Below are positions 26,021 to 34,197 of a stretch of DNA of 64,000 bases, in pieces. The notes under the pieces are model-generated. The model saw only the letters and a list, made by a program, of their open reading frames with translations, did not search any database and had not been told where the DNA came from. The stretch is from NCBI RefSeq assembly GCF_012985465.1, contig NZ_JAAQWN010000003.1, positions 62,001 to 126,000 of the forward strand, written 5' to 3'. This stretch comes from Pseudomonas sp. WS 5079. Its GTDB lineage: Bacteria; Pseudomonadota; Gammaproteobacteria; Pseudomonadales; Pseudomonadaceae. Positions within the stretch are counted from its first letter, which is position 1. Every line of letters starts with the position of its first letter. A program made the translations under genes and the position numbers.

Positions 26021-28369
26021 ATGAGTGTGTCGAAGCCCGCTGTACCGTCTTCCCCCTGGCGGCTCAAGCGCCTGCCCCTGGCGCTGTTGCTGGCGGGCAG
26101 TGCCAGTTGGTTGCCGAGCCAGGCCGCCGAAACACCCGCCCCCGCGCGCAAGGGCGAGAGCGCCAGCGGGCAACTGGAAACGGTCACCGTGACGGCTCGC
26201 CGCCGCACCGAAAGCGCCCAGGAAGTGCCCACGCCCATGAGTGTGATCGGTGGCCAGGCGCTGGAAAGCCAGCGGGTCTACCGGATCCAGGATTTGCAGC
26301 AACTGGTGCCCAGCGTCAACGTCGCCTACATGCATGCGCGCCAGTCCAGCGTGTCGATTCGCGGCCTGGGCAACAACCCGGCCAGCGATGGCCTGGAAGG
26401 CAGTGTCGGGCTGTATATCGATAACGTGTACCTCGGGCGCCCGGGCATGGCGGTATTCGACCTGATGGACATCGAGCAGCTTGAGGTCTTGCGCGGCCCG
26501 CAAGGCACGCTGTTTGGCAAGAACACCACGGCCGGGGTGATCAATATCAGCACCCGCGCGCCGAGCTTCACCCCGGAGCGCAGCATCGAGACCTCGGTGG
26601 GCGAAGACGGTTATTTCCAGACCAAGGGCACGATTTCCGGGCCGCTCAACGATGAGCTGGCCGGGCGCTTTTCGGCCTATCGCACCCGCAGCGACGGCGA
26701 TATCCAGAACCAATACAACGGCCACGACCTCAACGGCGGTTCACGCCAGGGCTTTCGCGGGCAACTGCTGTACAAACCCAACGAGGCGTTCAACCTGCGC
26801 TGGATCGGCGACTACAACGAAGAGGACTCCAGCGCCGGCACCCGCGTGCTGTACAGCACCGGCCCGACCATCAACGGCACCAACCTCTACCAATCGCGGG
26901 CCGATGCGGCCGGGGCGACCCTGGTCAATGGCTCCCACCGCAAGGTCAACCTGGACAACGACCAGCGCGTCACAGTGTTCCAGGGTGGCACGTCCCTTGA
27001 GGCCAACTGGACCCTGCCCAGCGACTTCACCCTGACCTCGGTCAGCGCCTACCGCTGGTGGAATTTCACCCCGCGCAACGACGACGGCCTTAACGTGCCG
27101 GCCTCGTATAACGCTGGTGTGTCGGTGGAAGATAAACAGTGGTCCCAGGAGTTTCGCCTGGCCTCGCCTACCGGTGGGTTCTTCGATTACGTGGTGGGCG
27201 CTTACTACTTTGGCTCCGACCTGGACAACAAATCCTTCGCTTACTACGGGCCCCAGGCCGATATCTGGAACGGCACGCCTGCTGGGGCCTTGAGCAATGT
27301 CAGCAGCGTCGGCAACGGGCATATCCGCACCGACAGTTTTGCCCTGTTCGCCCAGGGCACCTGGCACCTTACCGAACGCCTGGATTTCACTGCCGGCCTG
27401 CGCGGCACCTATGAAGAAAAAAGCGCCTCGGTCAGCCGCAACGCGCCGCTGGGTGGCGCAACCGTGGCGGGCGCGGCAGCCACCGCACGCCGTGGCCGTG
27501 CCGGAGCCTACGATTCCGGCGATCTCAACCAGTACAGCACCAGCCCTTCTGGCCTGCTCAACCTCAGCTACCGTTTCAGCGATGACTTGCTCGGCTATGC
27601 GACCTTGTCCCACGGTGAGAAATCCGGCGGGGTCAACCTGGCAGTGGGCTCTGCCCCGACCGCTGGCGCAGACTCGCTGTTGATCGGCACCGAGCGCGCC
27701 AACAACGCCGAGTTGGGCTTTAAGAGCACGCTGTGGGACCGTCGCCTGCAACTCAACGCCAACCTGTTCTGGACCCAGGTCAACGGCTACCAGACCAACG
27801 CCTACGACTATGGCAACCGCGTGCAGTACCTGACCAACGCCGGCTCCGTGCGCTCGCGTGGGGTGGAGCTGGAAAGCACCCTGGTGCCGATCCGTGGCCT
27901 GACGCTGAACATCAATGGCTCGTTCAACGATGTGCGCTACCTGTCGTACAAAGATGCGCCATGCCCACCGGAAGTCAGCCTGCGCCCGGGTGCACCGGCC
28001 TCGTGCGATCTCAGCGGGCACCCGGTGGTGGGCGCCTCGAAGTGGATTGCCAACGCCAACGGCGAATACAAGTGGAACCTGGATAACGGTTTGGAGCCCT
28101 ACGTCACCGCAAGCTATGCCTACCGGTCCAAGGCGGTGGGTACGGTGGAGGATTCGGATTACGGGCAGATCCCGGGTTATGCGGTGGTCAACCTGTCCAC
28201 CGGCCTGCGCGGCGATTTCCAGCAGGGTCAGTGGGACGTGTCGCTATGGCTGAAAAACGCCTTCGACAAGACCTACTACACCACCCTGTGGACAGGCGGC
28301 AACGGTGGCTATGAAGGGCTGCTGGGCACCCCGCGCACGCTGGGGGTGACCGGGCGCTACGACTTCTAG
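26021..28369 (+). CDS. TonB-dependent outer-membrane receptor (SftP-like)
   Basis: A 782-residue receptor. It has a signal peptide (about 1-36, ending SQAAE), a TonB box LETVTVTA (about 52-59), a plug domain (about 65-180; SVSIRGLGNN, EVLRGPQGTLFGKNTTAGVINI) and a long beta-barrel ending in the aromatic C-terminus TGRYDF. It resembles receptors for non-siderophore substrates rather than ferri-siderophore receptors with a signalling extension, which it lacks. Position inside the sulfate-ester cluster and divergence from a LysR gene suggest it imports sulfate esters across the outer membrane, as proposed for SftP. A TonB-ExbBD set at 31.3 kb could energise it. Confidence 0.87.
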   Translation: MSVSKPAVPSSPWRLKRLPLALLLAGSASWLPSQAAETPAPARKGESASGQLETVTVTARRRTESAQEVPTPMSVIGGQALESQRVYRIQDLQQLVPSVNVAYMHARQSSVSIRGLGNNPASDGLEGSVGLYIDNVYLGRPGMAVFDLMDIEQLEVLRGPQGTLFGKNTTAGVINISTRAPSFTPERSIETSVGEDGYFQTKGTISGPLNDELAGRFSAYRTRSDGDIQNQYNGHDLNGGSRQGFRGQLLYKPNEAFNLRWIGDYNEEDSSAGTRVLYSTGPTINGTNLYQSRADAAGATLVNGSHRKVNLDNDQRVTVFQGGTSLEANWTLPSDFTLTSVSAYRWWNFTPRNDDGLNVPASYNAGVSVEDKQWSQEFRLASPTGGFFDYVVGAYYFGSDLDNKSFAYYGPQADIWNGTPAGALSNVSSVGNGHIRTDSFALFAQGTWHLTERLDFTAGLRGTYEEKSASVSRNAPLGGATVAGAAATARRGRAGAYDSGDLNQYSTSPSGLLNLSYRFSDDLLGYATLSHGEKSGGVNLAVGSAPTAGADSLLIGTERANNAELGFKSTLWDRRLQLNANLFWTQVNGYQTNAYDYGNRVQYLTNAGSVRSRGVELESTLVPIRGLTLNINGSFNDVRYLSYKDAPCPPEVSLRPGAPASCDLSGHPVVGASKWIANANGEYKWNLDNGLEPYVTASYAYRSKAVGTVEDSDYGQIPGYAVVNLSTGLRGDFQQGQWDVSLWLKNAFDKTYYTTLWTGGNGGYEGLLGTPRTLGVTGRYDF

Positions 28370-28378
28370 CCCCCATCC

Positions 28379-28465
28379 GTAGGAGCCGGCTTGCCGGCGA
28401 TAGCGGTCTATCGGTCACCGGATCGATATCTGACCCACCGCCATCGCCGGCAAGCCGGCTCCTAC
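28379..28465. repeat. Paired REP element containing the MFS stop codon
   Basis: GTAGGAGCCGGCTTGCCGGC and the inverted GCCGGCAAGCCGGCTCCTAC lie between the convergent receptor and MFS genes. The TAG stop of the MFS gene (28462-28464) is part of the right-hand GTAG end. Confidence 0.9.
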
Positions 28466-29646
28466 AGCAGGGCGGCTTCGCGCGCAGGCTCTGTGCGGTA
28501 GGTGGCCGGGCTGAAGACCCGGGTCACCACCAGCATTGCGATCACCGTCACGGTCAGCACCACCCAGGCGCTGACAAAACTGCCGGTGAGTTCGCGCAGC
28601 CAGCCGGTCATCCACGGCGACACGGCATTGATCAGAAAACCCACGCCCTGCACGAATGCCGCCAGTTGCCCGGCTTCCCGTGGGTCGCGGCGATGGTCCA
28701 GGGTCAACAGCAGGCTCAGGGCAAAACATGCCCCCAGGCCGAAGCCGATCAGCGCCACCCACAGGTGCGGGTATTGCAGCGGCGCCAGCAGCAGGCCGAG
28801 GTAGCCCACGGTCTGGGCCAGCAGGCTGATGGTCAGCAAGGGCCGGCGGTCGATACCACGTTGCGCCAGCGCCGGCATCAACAGCGCGGCAATTACCTGG
28901 AAAATCGTCATGAACGCCAGCAGCGAGCCGCTGGGCAGCACGCCCCAACCCAGTTGCTGGTAGTACGCCGGCAGCCACGCCACCATGCTCATGTACCCGC
29001 AGTTCACCAGGCCGAAATACAGCGCCAGTAACCAGGCGCGACGATTGCGCAGGCCCTGGAGCGGCGCGCTCACCTGCAGGTTTTTCGCCGCGCCCAACGG
29101 CAGCCACGCCCACAGCAGCAACGCGCCGAGCGCCGGCAGCAGCCAGATGCCAAGGCCGGCCTGCCAGTGCTGGAAATGGCTGGCCACCAGCGGGCTGAGC
29201 AGCGCCGCCAAGCCACCGCCACCCATCAACGAGGCTGAGTACACCCCCATCGCCAGTGGCACCCGGTGGTGGAACTGGCGCTTGATCATCGCCGGCACCA
29301 GCGCCTGGATCAGCGCTACCCCGGCGCCGCCCAGCAACGCCGTGGCCAGCAGTGCCGGTGCCTGGCCCAGCAGCCAGCGCGCCAGGCACGCCAGCAGGAT
29401 CATCATCAAGCCCAGGGCAATCCCGCGTCGTTCGCCCAGCTGCGCCTCGACACGGATGCCCACTAGCGCCACCAGACCCATGCACACCACCGGCAGGCTG
29501 GTGAGCAAGGCACTGCTCTGGAAACTCAGGCCGGTGGCCAGGCGGATTTCCCCGAGCAACGGGCTGATAGAGCTGAGGATCGGCCGCAGGTTGAGGCCCA
29601 GCACGACCAGCAGGCCCCAGCCGGCGAGGGATTTATTCAGGGTCAT
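28462..29646 (-). CDS. MFS transporter, CynX/NimT family
   Basis: A 394-residue inner-membrane protein with about twelve hydrophobic helices and the CynX/NimT-type opening GLNLRPILSSISPLLGEI. This family includes cyanate and 2-nitroimidazole carriers. The substrate here is unknown. It is the distal gene of a two-gene unit: its start overlaps the end of the deaminase gene by 14 bases, so a nucleobase-like compound made or used by the deaminase is a reasonable guess. Its stop codon is supplied by a REP element. Confidence 0.84.
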   Translation of the reverse strand: MTLNKSLAGWGLLVVLGLNLRPILSSISPLLGEIRLATGLSFQSSALLTSLPVVCMGLVALVGIRVEAQLGERRGIALGLMMILLACLARWLLGQAPALLATALLGGAGVALIQALVPAMIKRQFHHRVPLAMGVYSASLMGGGGLAALLSPLVASHFQHWQAGLGIWLLPALGALLLWAWLPLGAAKNLQVSAPLQGLRNRRAWLLALYFGLVNCGYMSMVAWLPAYYQQLGWGVLPSGSLLAFMTIFQVIAALLMPALAQRGIDRRPLLTISLLAQTVGYLGLLLAPLQYPHLWVALIGFGLGACFALSLLLTLDHRRDPREAGQLAAFVQGVGFLINAVSPWMTGWLRELTGSFVSAWVVLTVTVIAMLVVTRVFSPATYRTEPAREAALL

Positions 29647-30094
29647 GCAGGGTTTTCCATTGACGGTAAAGGGCTTGCATGGCCGGCACAGGCAAGTGCT
29701 CGACGGGCAAGGGCTGTGCGCTCAGTGCCAGGCCCATCTGCTGGTAAATCGCTGCGGTCGACAGGCCAAAAGGCGCGGCCATTTCATTGCTCGCGGCAAA
29801 CACCACGCGGGATACGCCGCACATATACATCGCGCCCAGGCACATCGGGCACGGCTGGCCGCTGGCGTAGATCACACAGCCTTCAAGGCGTGGGCCCAGT
29901 TGCTCGCTGGCGCGGCGAATGGCGAGCATCTCGGCGTGGGCAGTGGGGTCCTGGTCGAGGTGGATCTGGTTGACCGCTTCCACCAACACCTCGCCGTGCT
30001 TGACCAGGACGGCGCCAAACGGCCGTCCGCCACAGGCCACGTTGTCCTGCGCCAGGGCAACGGCGCGTTGCAGATGACGCTGATCGTCAGTCAT
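29633..30094 (-). CDS. Nucleoside/nucleobase deaminase (CDA-fold zinc enzyme)
   Basis: A 153-residue deaminase of the cytidine/guanine deaminase superfamily. It carries the zinc and proton-shuttle motif HAE (53-55) and the zinc cysteines PCPMC (81-85). It resembles guanine-deaminase or small-molecule deaminases more than the tRNA enzyme TadA, but the substrate cannot be read from sequence. I chose ATG 30094 (MTDDQRHLQR) because GGGGAG lies upstream; the frame is open for 29 more codons into the control region of the divergent LysR gene. It overlaps the MFS gene by 14 bases and is presumably co-translated with it. Confidence 0.83.
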   Translation of the reverse strand: MTDDQRHLQRAVALAQDNVACGGRPFGAVLVKHGEVLVEAVNQIHLDQDPTAHAEMLAIRRASEQLGPRLEGCVIYASGQPCPMCLGAMYMCGVSRVVFAASNEMAAPFGLSTAAIYQQMGLALSAQPLPVEHLPVPAMQALYRQWKTLHDPE

Positions 30095-30198
30095 GGAAAA
30101 TCTCCCCTCTCGGTGAACGCGAAGTATGGCCACCGCCTGGGGTATTCTGAAATTAAATATAACCATGCCAACCAGTGGCAAACCCGATGGTGGTGTTC

Positions 30199-31050
30199 AT
30201 GTTCGATCCCGTGCTGTTGCGCAGTTTTGTCGCCGTTGTCGATTGTGCGAATTTCACCCGCGCCGCCGAACGCCTGCACCTCACCCAATCCACGGTCAGC
30301 CAGCAATTGCGCCGCCTGGAAGACAGTGTCGGCTGCCGCTTGCTCGACCGTGATCAGCGCCGGGTGGTGGCAACGGTCGAGGGTGAACGCCTGCTGGCCT
30401 ATGCGCGGCGCATCCTGGCACTCAACGAAGAAGCCGCCGATGTGCTGATCAACCAGCAGAGCGACGGTGTGCTGCGCCTGGGCGTGCCCGAGGATTTTGC
30501 CGCCGAGCGCCTGATGCCGTTGCTGTCGGCGTTTGTCGTGGCCTACCCACGGGTGCGCCTGGAGGTCACCAGCGGCCTGGGGCCGGCGCTGTTGCGTCAG
30601 TATCGCGGCGGTGAGTTCGATGTGTTGCTGGTCAAGCAGATGGGCGACAGCGACGACTGCCTGGCCTCCTGGCCGGAGCCGTTGTGCTGGGTCGATAGCC
30701 GCCACATGCCGGCCCTGGGCCGCGACCCATTGCCCTTGGTGGCGTTCCCGGTGGGCGGCCTGTACCGCAATGAAATGCTCCAGCACCTGGAAGTCGGTGG
30801 CTGGCGCTGGCGCATTGGCTATTCCAGCGCGAGCCTGGCCAGTGTGTGTTCGGCGGTGGCGGCGGGGTTGGGCATCAGCCTGCTGCCTGAGCGGGTGGTG
30901 CAGGCCGGGCATGTGGTGCTCGGCGCCGACAGTGGTTTGCCCGCGGTGCAGGGCGTGCGGCTGGCGCTGTATGGGCGCAATGGGATGGGGGCGGCGGGGC
31001 AGAGCCTGCAGGGGCAATTGTGGGATTTATGCGAGGCCAGCCCGCGCTGA
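30199..31050 (+). CDS. LysR-family regulator of the deaminase-MFS unit
   Basis: A LysR-type regulator of about 283 residues, starting MFDPVLLRSFVAVVDCANFTRAAERLHLTQ with the usual N-terminal winged helix (TQSTVSQQLRRLED). Upstream in-frame starts exist at 30187 (ATG) and 30175 (GTG); I prefer 30199 because the domain begins there in relatives. It is divergent from the deaminase-MFS pair, about 105 bases away, and probably controls it. The inducer may be the transported compound. It is unrelated in detail to the two sulfate-ester LysR proteins, lacking their FGCGPAPA motif. Confidence 0.82.
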   Translation: MFDPVLLRSFVAVVDCANFTRAAERLHLTQSTVSQQLRRLEDSVGCRLLDRDQRRVVATVEGERLLAYARRILALNEEAADVLINQQSDGVLRLGVPEDFAAERLMPLLSAFVVAYPRVRLEVTSGLGPALLRQYRGGEFDVLLVKQMGDSDDCLASWPEPLCWVDSRHMPALGRDPLPLVAFPVGGLYRNEMLQHLEVGGWRWRIGYSSASLASVCSAVAAGLGISLLPERVVQAGHVVLGADSGLPAVQGVRLALYGRNGMGAAGQSLQGQLWDLCEASPR

Positions 31051-31288
31051 GCCATGCCTTTGAGGAATATTTTGCATGCCCGCAAAGCATCATGATTTTG
31101 CCTCTCGCCGCTAGGCCCCGTGGGGCGTGGCTTTGGGCCAAGCGCTGATTTTTCATATTCCTGTTTGGTCTATGTATAACTTTAAAGATTACTTTAAGAG
31201 ATAAGCGTCTGCCCCCGATGATTCAGCTCTCGACGGTCGCCCCGCAGGCCCGTCGGTTTTTTCGCTGAAGACAGCAGGGAGTGAATCA

Positions 31289-32098
31289 ATGGGCAATGTC
31301 CAGACCGCCGCCAGTGCACATGAGGCGCAGTGGCGCCAGGCACCGAGTGGTGAGTTGGTCGACCTTGGCCGGCCGCATCGCGCGCCCTTGGGGCAGTTGC
31401 GTTTGCAGAAAACCCCCAAGGGGATCTTGAGCCGCCGTGAAGGCATTTTATTGGGCCTGTTGGCGCTGGCGCTGCATGGCGCGGTGATCTACTGGGTCAG
31501 CCAGAAACCGGTGCCGGTGCTGCCGATTGTGCCGCCGGAAATTCCACCGATGACCATCGAGTTTTCCCAGCCGGCGCCGCCGGTGGTGGAACCGCCGCCG
31601 CCTGTACCGCCACCGCCGCCAGTTGTAGAACCACCGCCACCGGTCGTGGATGAGTTGGCGGCCAAGCCGGCGCCACCCAAGCCGGTTCCCAAGCCCAAGC
31701 CAAAACCTGTGCCCAAGCCCGAACCCAAGCCGGTGCCCAAAGCCGTCGAACAGCCGCCTGCGCCACCCCAGCCGGCACCCCCCGCGCCCACGCCAGCTGC
31801 GCCTGCGCCGGCACCGGTGACGCCTGCTTCGGCCAACGCTGCGTACCTGAAGAACCCGGCGCCCGAGTACCCATCACTGGCCCAGCGCCGTGGCTGGGAA
31901 GGCACGGTGTTGTTGCGGGTGCATGTATTGGCCAGCGGCAAGCCCGGTGAAATCCAGGTGCAAAAGAGCAGCGGTCGCCAGCAACTCGACGACGCCGCAC
32001 TCAGCGCCGTGAAGCGCTGGAGCTTCGTGCCCGCCAAGCAGGGCGACGTGGCCCAGGATGGCTGGGTCAGCGTACCTATCGATTTCAAGATTCATTGA
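31289..32098 (+). CDS. tonB: TonB energy transducer
   Basis: A 269-residue periplasm-spanning protein. It has an extended cytoplasmic N-terminus (1-50), one membrane anchor (about 51-70) with His63, a proline-rich spacer (about 81-180, many PP and KP repeats) and a C-terminal TonB domain (about 185-269) with YPSLAQRRGWEG and the closing strands. The long N-terminus is a feature of some Pseudomonas TonB proteins. exbB and exbD follow, so the operon is complete. As I recall, the set corresponds to tonB2-exbB1-exbD1 (PA0197-0199) of P. aeruginosa, also near ats-type genes. No clear Fur box was seen upstream. Confidence 0.92.
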   Translation: MGNVQTAASAHEAQWRQAPSGELVDLGRPHRAPLGQLRLQKTPKGILSRREGILLGLLALALHGAVIYWVSQKPVPVLPIVPPEIPPMTIEFSQPAPPVVEPPPPVPPPPPVVEPPPPVVDELAAKPAPPKPVPKPKPKPVPKPEPKPVPKAVEQPPAPPQPAPPAPTPAAPAPAPVTPASANAAYLKNPAPEYPSLAQRRGWEGTVLLRVHVLASGKPGEIQVQKSSGRQQLDDAALSAVKRWSFVPAKQGDVAQDGWVSVPIDFKIH

Positions 32099-32140
32099 GC
32101 CTTTGCTCGACACTCTATCGCTTACACCGAGGACCGCATC

Positions 32141-32866
32141 ATGACGTTACTGGCATCTCCACTTGAATCCATCGAAAGCGCGGTGATCTGGCTGCTGGTG
32201 GTTTTTTCCGTCGCCACCTGGGGCCTGGCCCTGCTCAAGGGCGTGCAGTTCGGCCGCCTCAAGGCCCAGGATCGCAAGTTCCACAAACAGTTCTGGGCAG
32301 CGTCGAGTCTCGATTCGGCCGCCGAACTGAGCGAAACCCACCCCGGCGCCGCCGCCCGTGTGGCCCAGGCCGGTTATGCAGCGATCCAGGTCGGTGATGC
32401 GCCGCACGCCGCTGACTTGAGCCAGGCGATCAACCACCAGGACCGCCTCGAACGTGCCCTGCGCCAGCAGATTGTGCGTGAGCGGCGCTCCCTGGAAACC
32501 GGCCTGGCCGTGGTCGCGAGTATTGGCAGCACCTCGCCCTTTATCGGGCTGTTCGGCACCGTGTGGGGGATCATGGAAGCGTTGAAAGGGATCAGCGCCG
32601 CGGGCTCCGCCAGCCTCGAAACCGTGGCCGGGCCCATCGGTGCGGCGCTGGTCGCGACCGGCGTGGGGATCGCCGTCGCCGTACCGGCGGTACTGGTCTA
32701 CAACTATTTTCTGCGTCGCCTGAAGCTGACAGCTGCCGACCTGGATGACTTCGCCCATGACTTCTACAGCCTGGCGCAGAAAAATTCGTTCCGCGTGCTG
32801 GTCCACCCGGCGCTGCACAAAAACGCCGCCCAGGGCAGCGCGCAAAAAGTGAAGGAGGCGTCCTGA
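32141..32866 (+). CDS. exbB: ExbB proton-channel subunit
   Basis: A 241-residue MotA/TolQ/ExbB-family inner-membrane protein. It has three hydrophobic segments (about 12-33, 123-145 and 170-195) and the family signature GLAVVASIGSTSPFIGLFGTVWGIMEA leading into the second helix. With ExbD it forms the proton-driven motor that energises TonB. It starts 42 bases after tonB, and exbD follows after one base. Confidence 0.93.
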   Translation: MTLLASPLESIESAVIWLLVVFSVATWGLALLKGVQFGRLKAQDRKFHKQFWAASSLDSAAELSETHPGAAARVAQAGYAAIQVGDAPHAADLSQAINHQDRLERALRQQIVRERRSLETGLAVVASIGSTSPFIGLFGTVWGIMEALKGISAAGSASLETVAGPIGAALVATGVGIAVAVPAVLVYNYFLRRLKLTAADLDDFAHDFYSLAQKNSFRVLVHPALHKNAAQGSAQKVKEAS

Positions 32867-32867
32867 T

Positions 32868-33269
32868 ATGGCCTTCTCCACCCAAGACAGCGACGAGGTA
32901 CTGAGTGAGATCAACGTCACGCCCCTGGTGGACGTGATGCTGGTACTGCTGGTGGTGTTTATCGTCACCGCCCCGCTGTTGACCAATGCGATCCCGATCA
33001 ACCTGCCCAAGACCGAGGCCGTGGCCCCGGTGGAGCAGAAAGACCCGTTGGTGGTGAGCATCGACGGCGCCGGCAAAGTGTTTATCAACAAGGATGAAAT
33101 CCAGCCGGACCTGCTGGAATTCAACCTGCAGGCCGCCAAGGCGAAGGACCCAGAGGTGCGGGTACAACTGCAGGCTGACGATGGTGTGAACTATGGCGAA
33201 GTGGCTCGGGCCATGGCGTCGATTGAGCGAGCGGGAATTACCAAGCTGTCGGTGATTACTGCGCGTTAG
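32868..33269 (+). CDS. exbD: ExbD subunit
   Basis: A 133-residue ExbD/TolR-family protein with one N-terminal membrane helix (about 21-42). The helix contains the conserved aspartate (PLVDVMLVLLVVF) needed for proton passage, followed by a periplasmic domain. The start is two bases after the exbB stop, so the two are translationally coupled. A strong terminator ends the operon 25 bases later. Confidence 0.93.
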   Translation: MAFSTQDSDEVLSEINVTPLVDVMLVLLVVFIVTAPLLTNAIPINLPKTEAVAPVEQKDPLVVSIDGAGKVFINKDEIQPDLLEFNLQAAKAKDPEVRVQLQADDGVNYGEVARAMASIERAGITKLSVITAR

Positions 33270-33293
33270 TGTCAACAGCCTCGACAATTTTTT

Positions 33294-33327
33294 GGCCGTC
33301 TCCTTGGCAGGGTGCGGCCTTTTTTTT
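33294..33327 (+). terminator. Rho-independent terminator after exbD
   Basis: GGCCG (33294-33298) and CGGCC (33315-33319) form the base of a hairpin followed by eight T. It closes the tonB-exbB-exbD operon. Confidence 0.8.
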
Positions 33328-33358
33328 GCCTGTGATTTAAGCCGTCTTCCCAACCCCT

Positions 33359-33446
33359 GTAGGAGCTGGCTTGCCAGCGATAGCGGTGAGTCAGTCGATG
33401 AATGTTTCGGCGGACACGGCGCAATCGCCGGCAAGCCAGCGCCTAC
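33359..33446. repeat. Paired REP element (GTAG class)
   Basis: GTAGGAGCTGGCTTGCCAGC and GCCGGCAAGCCAGCGCCTAC, inverted, lie between the exbD terminator and the hydrolase promoter region. Confidence 0.88.
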
Positions 33447-33494
33447 ATTTTGAGCGAAATGGTTTTGTGTTTTTGGTTATTAATAAATAGCTTC

Positions 33495-33511
33495 TTATTC
33501 CTTAACGAATA
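33495..33511. promoter_or_regulatory. TTATTCC-type motif before the hydrolase gene
   Basis: TTATTCCTTAACGAATA, an imperfect dyad, lies 56 bases before the start codon at 33567. It closely matches the motif before atsK (22015) and is a candidate regulator site. Confidence 0.4.
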
Positions 33512-33566
33512 TATGCCCCGTCCCTATACTGGTCAGCAACGTTAAACGCTGCAGGAGGGCACACCC

Positions 33567-34148
33567 ATGCACAGCGAGTTGATCCGTTACCTGATCGTGC
33601 CGGGCTGGCAAGGATCGCCAGAAGATCATTGGCAAACCCATTGGCAGAACAGCCTGCCCAACAGCGCCCGCGTGGAGCAGGCCGACTGGTTGACCCCGCG
33701 CCGCGAAGACTGGGTGGCGGCCCTGGCTGAAGCCATTGCGGCCGACAGCACTCCGGTGATTCTCATTGCCCACAGCCTGGGTTGCATCACCGTGGCGCAC
33801 TGGGCGGCCAGCGCGCCATTGCAGTTCCTGCGCCAGGTGCGCGGGGCCTTGCTGGTGGCCCCGGCGGATGTCGAGCGCCCCGCGTGTGCGCCGGCGTTGC
33901 GCAACTTTGCACCGATTCCGCGCGACCTGTTGCCGTTTCCCAGCCAGGTCGTCAGCTCCGACAACGACAGTGCGGTCAGCGCCCCTCGGGCCCTGGAGCT
34001 GGCGCGGAACTGGGGGGCTGAAGCCGGAATTCTCGCAGGCGCCGGGCATATCAACGTGAAGTCCGGCCACCAGCGCTGGGAGCAGGGTTTCGCCTACCTC
34101 TATCGCCTGCAAAACCGTCTGGAGCATCACTCCCGGCGCCGCGCCTAA
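33567..34148 (+). CDS. RBBP9/YdeN-family alpha/beta hydrolase
   Basis: A 193-residue serine hydrolase of the RBBP9/YdeN group. It opens with VPGWQGSPEDHWQTHW, typical of the family. The nucleophile is Ser70 in AHSLGC, the acid lies in SSDNDSAV and the catalytic His is in AGAGHIN. Substrates of bacterial members are largely unknown. It has a putative TTATTCC-type site upstream and is followed 49 bases later by the sigma-54 activator gene, so the two may be co-transcribed in response to sulfur supply (inference). Confidence 0.84.
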   Translation: MHSELIRYLIVPGWQGSPEDHWQTHWQNSLPNSARVEQADWLTPRREDWVAALAEAIAADSTPVILIAHSLGCITVAHWAASAPLQFLRQVRGALLVAPADVERPACAPALRNFAPIPRDLLPFPSQVVSSDNDSAVSAPRALELARNWGAEAGILAGAGHINVKSGHQRWEQGFAYLYRLQNRLEHHSRRRA

Positions 34149-34197
34149 TACTTTTCAACGCCCCGTCCCTTAAGTGGAATTGGGGCGGGAGCCTGCC

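Noticed and set aside
31051..31288. Fur box before tonB
   Set aside because: I looked for the GATAATGATAATCATTATC-like pattern; the region has only general AT-rich stretches (ATGTATAACTTTAAAG).
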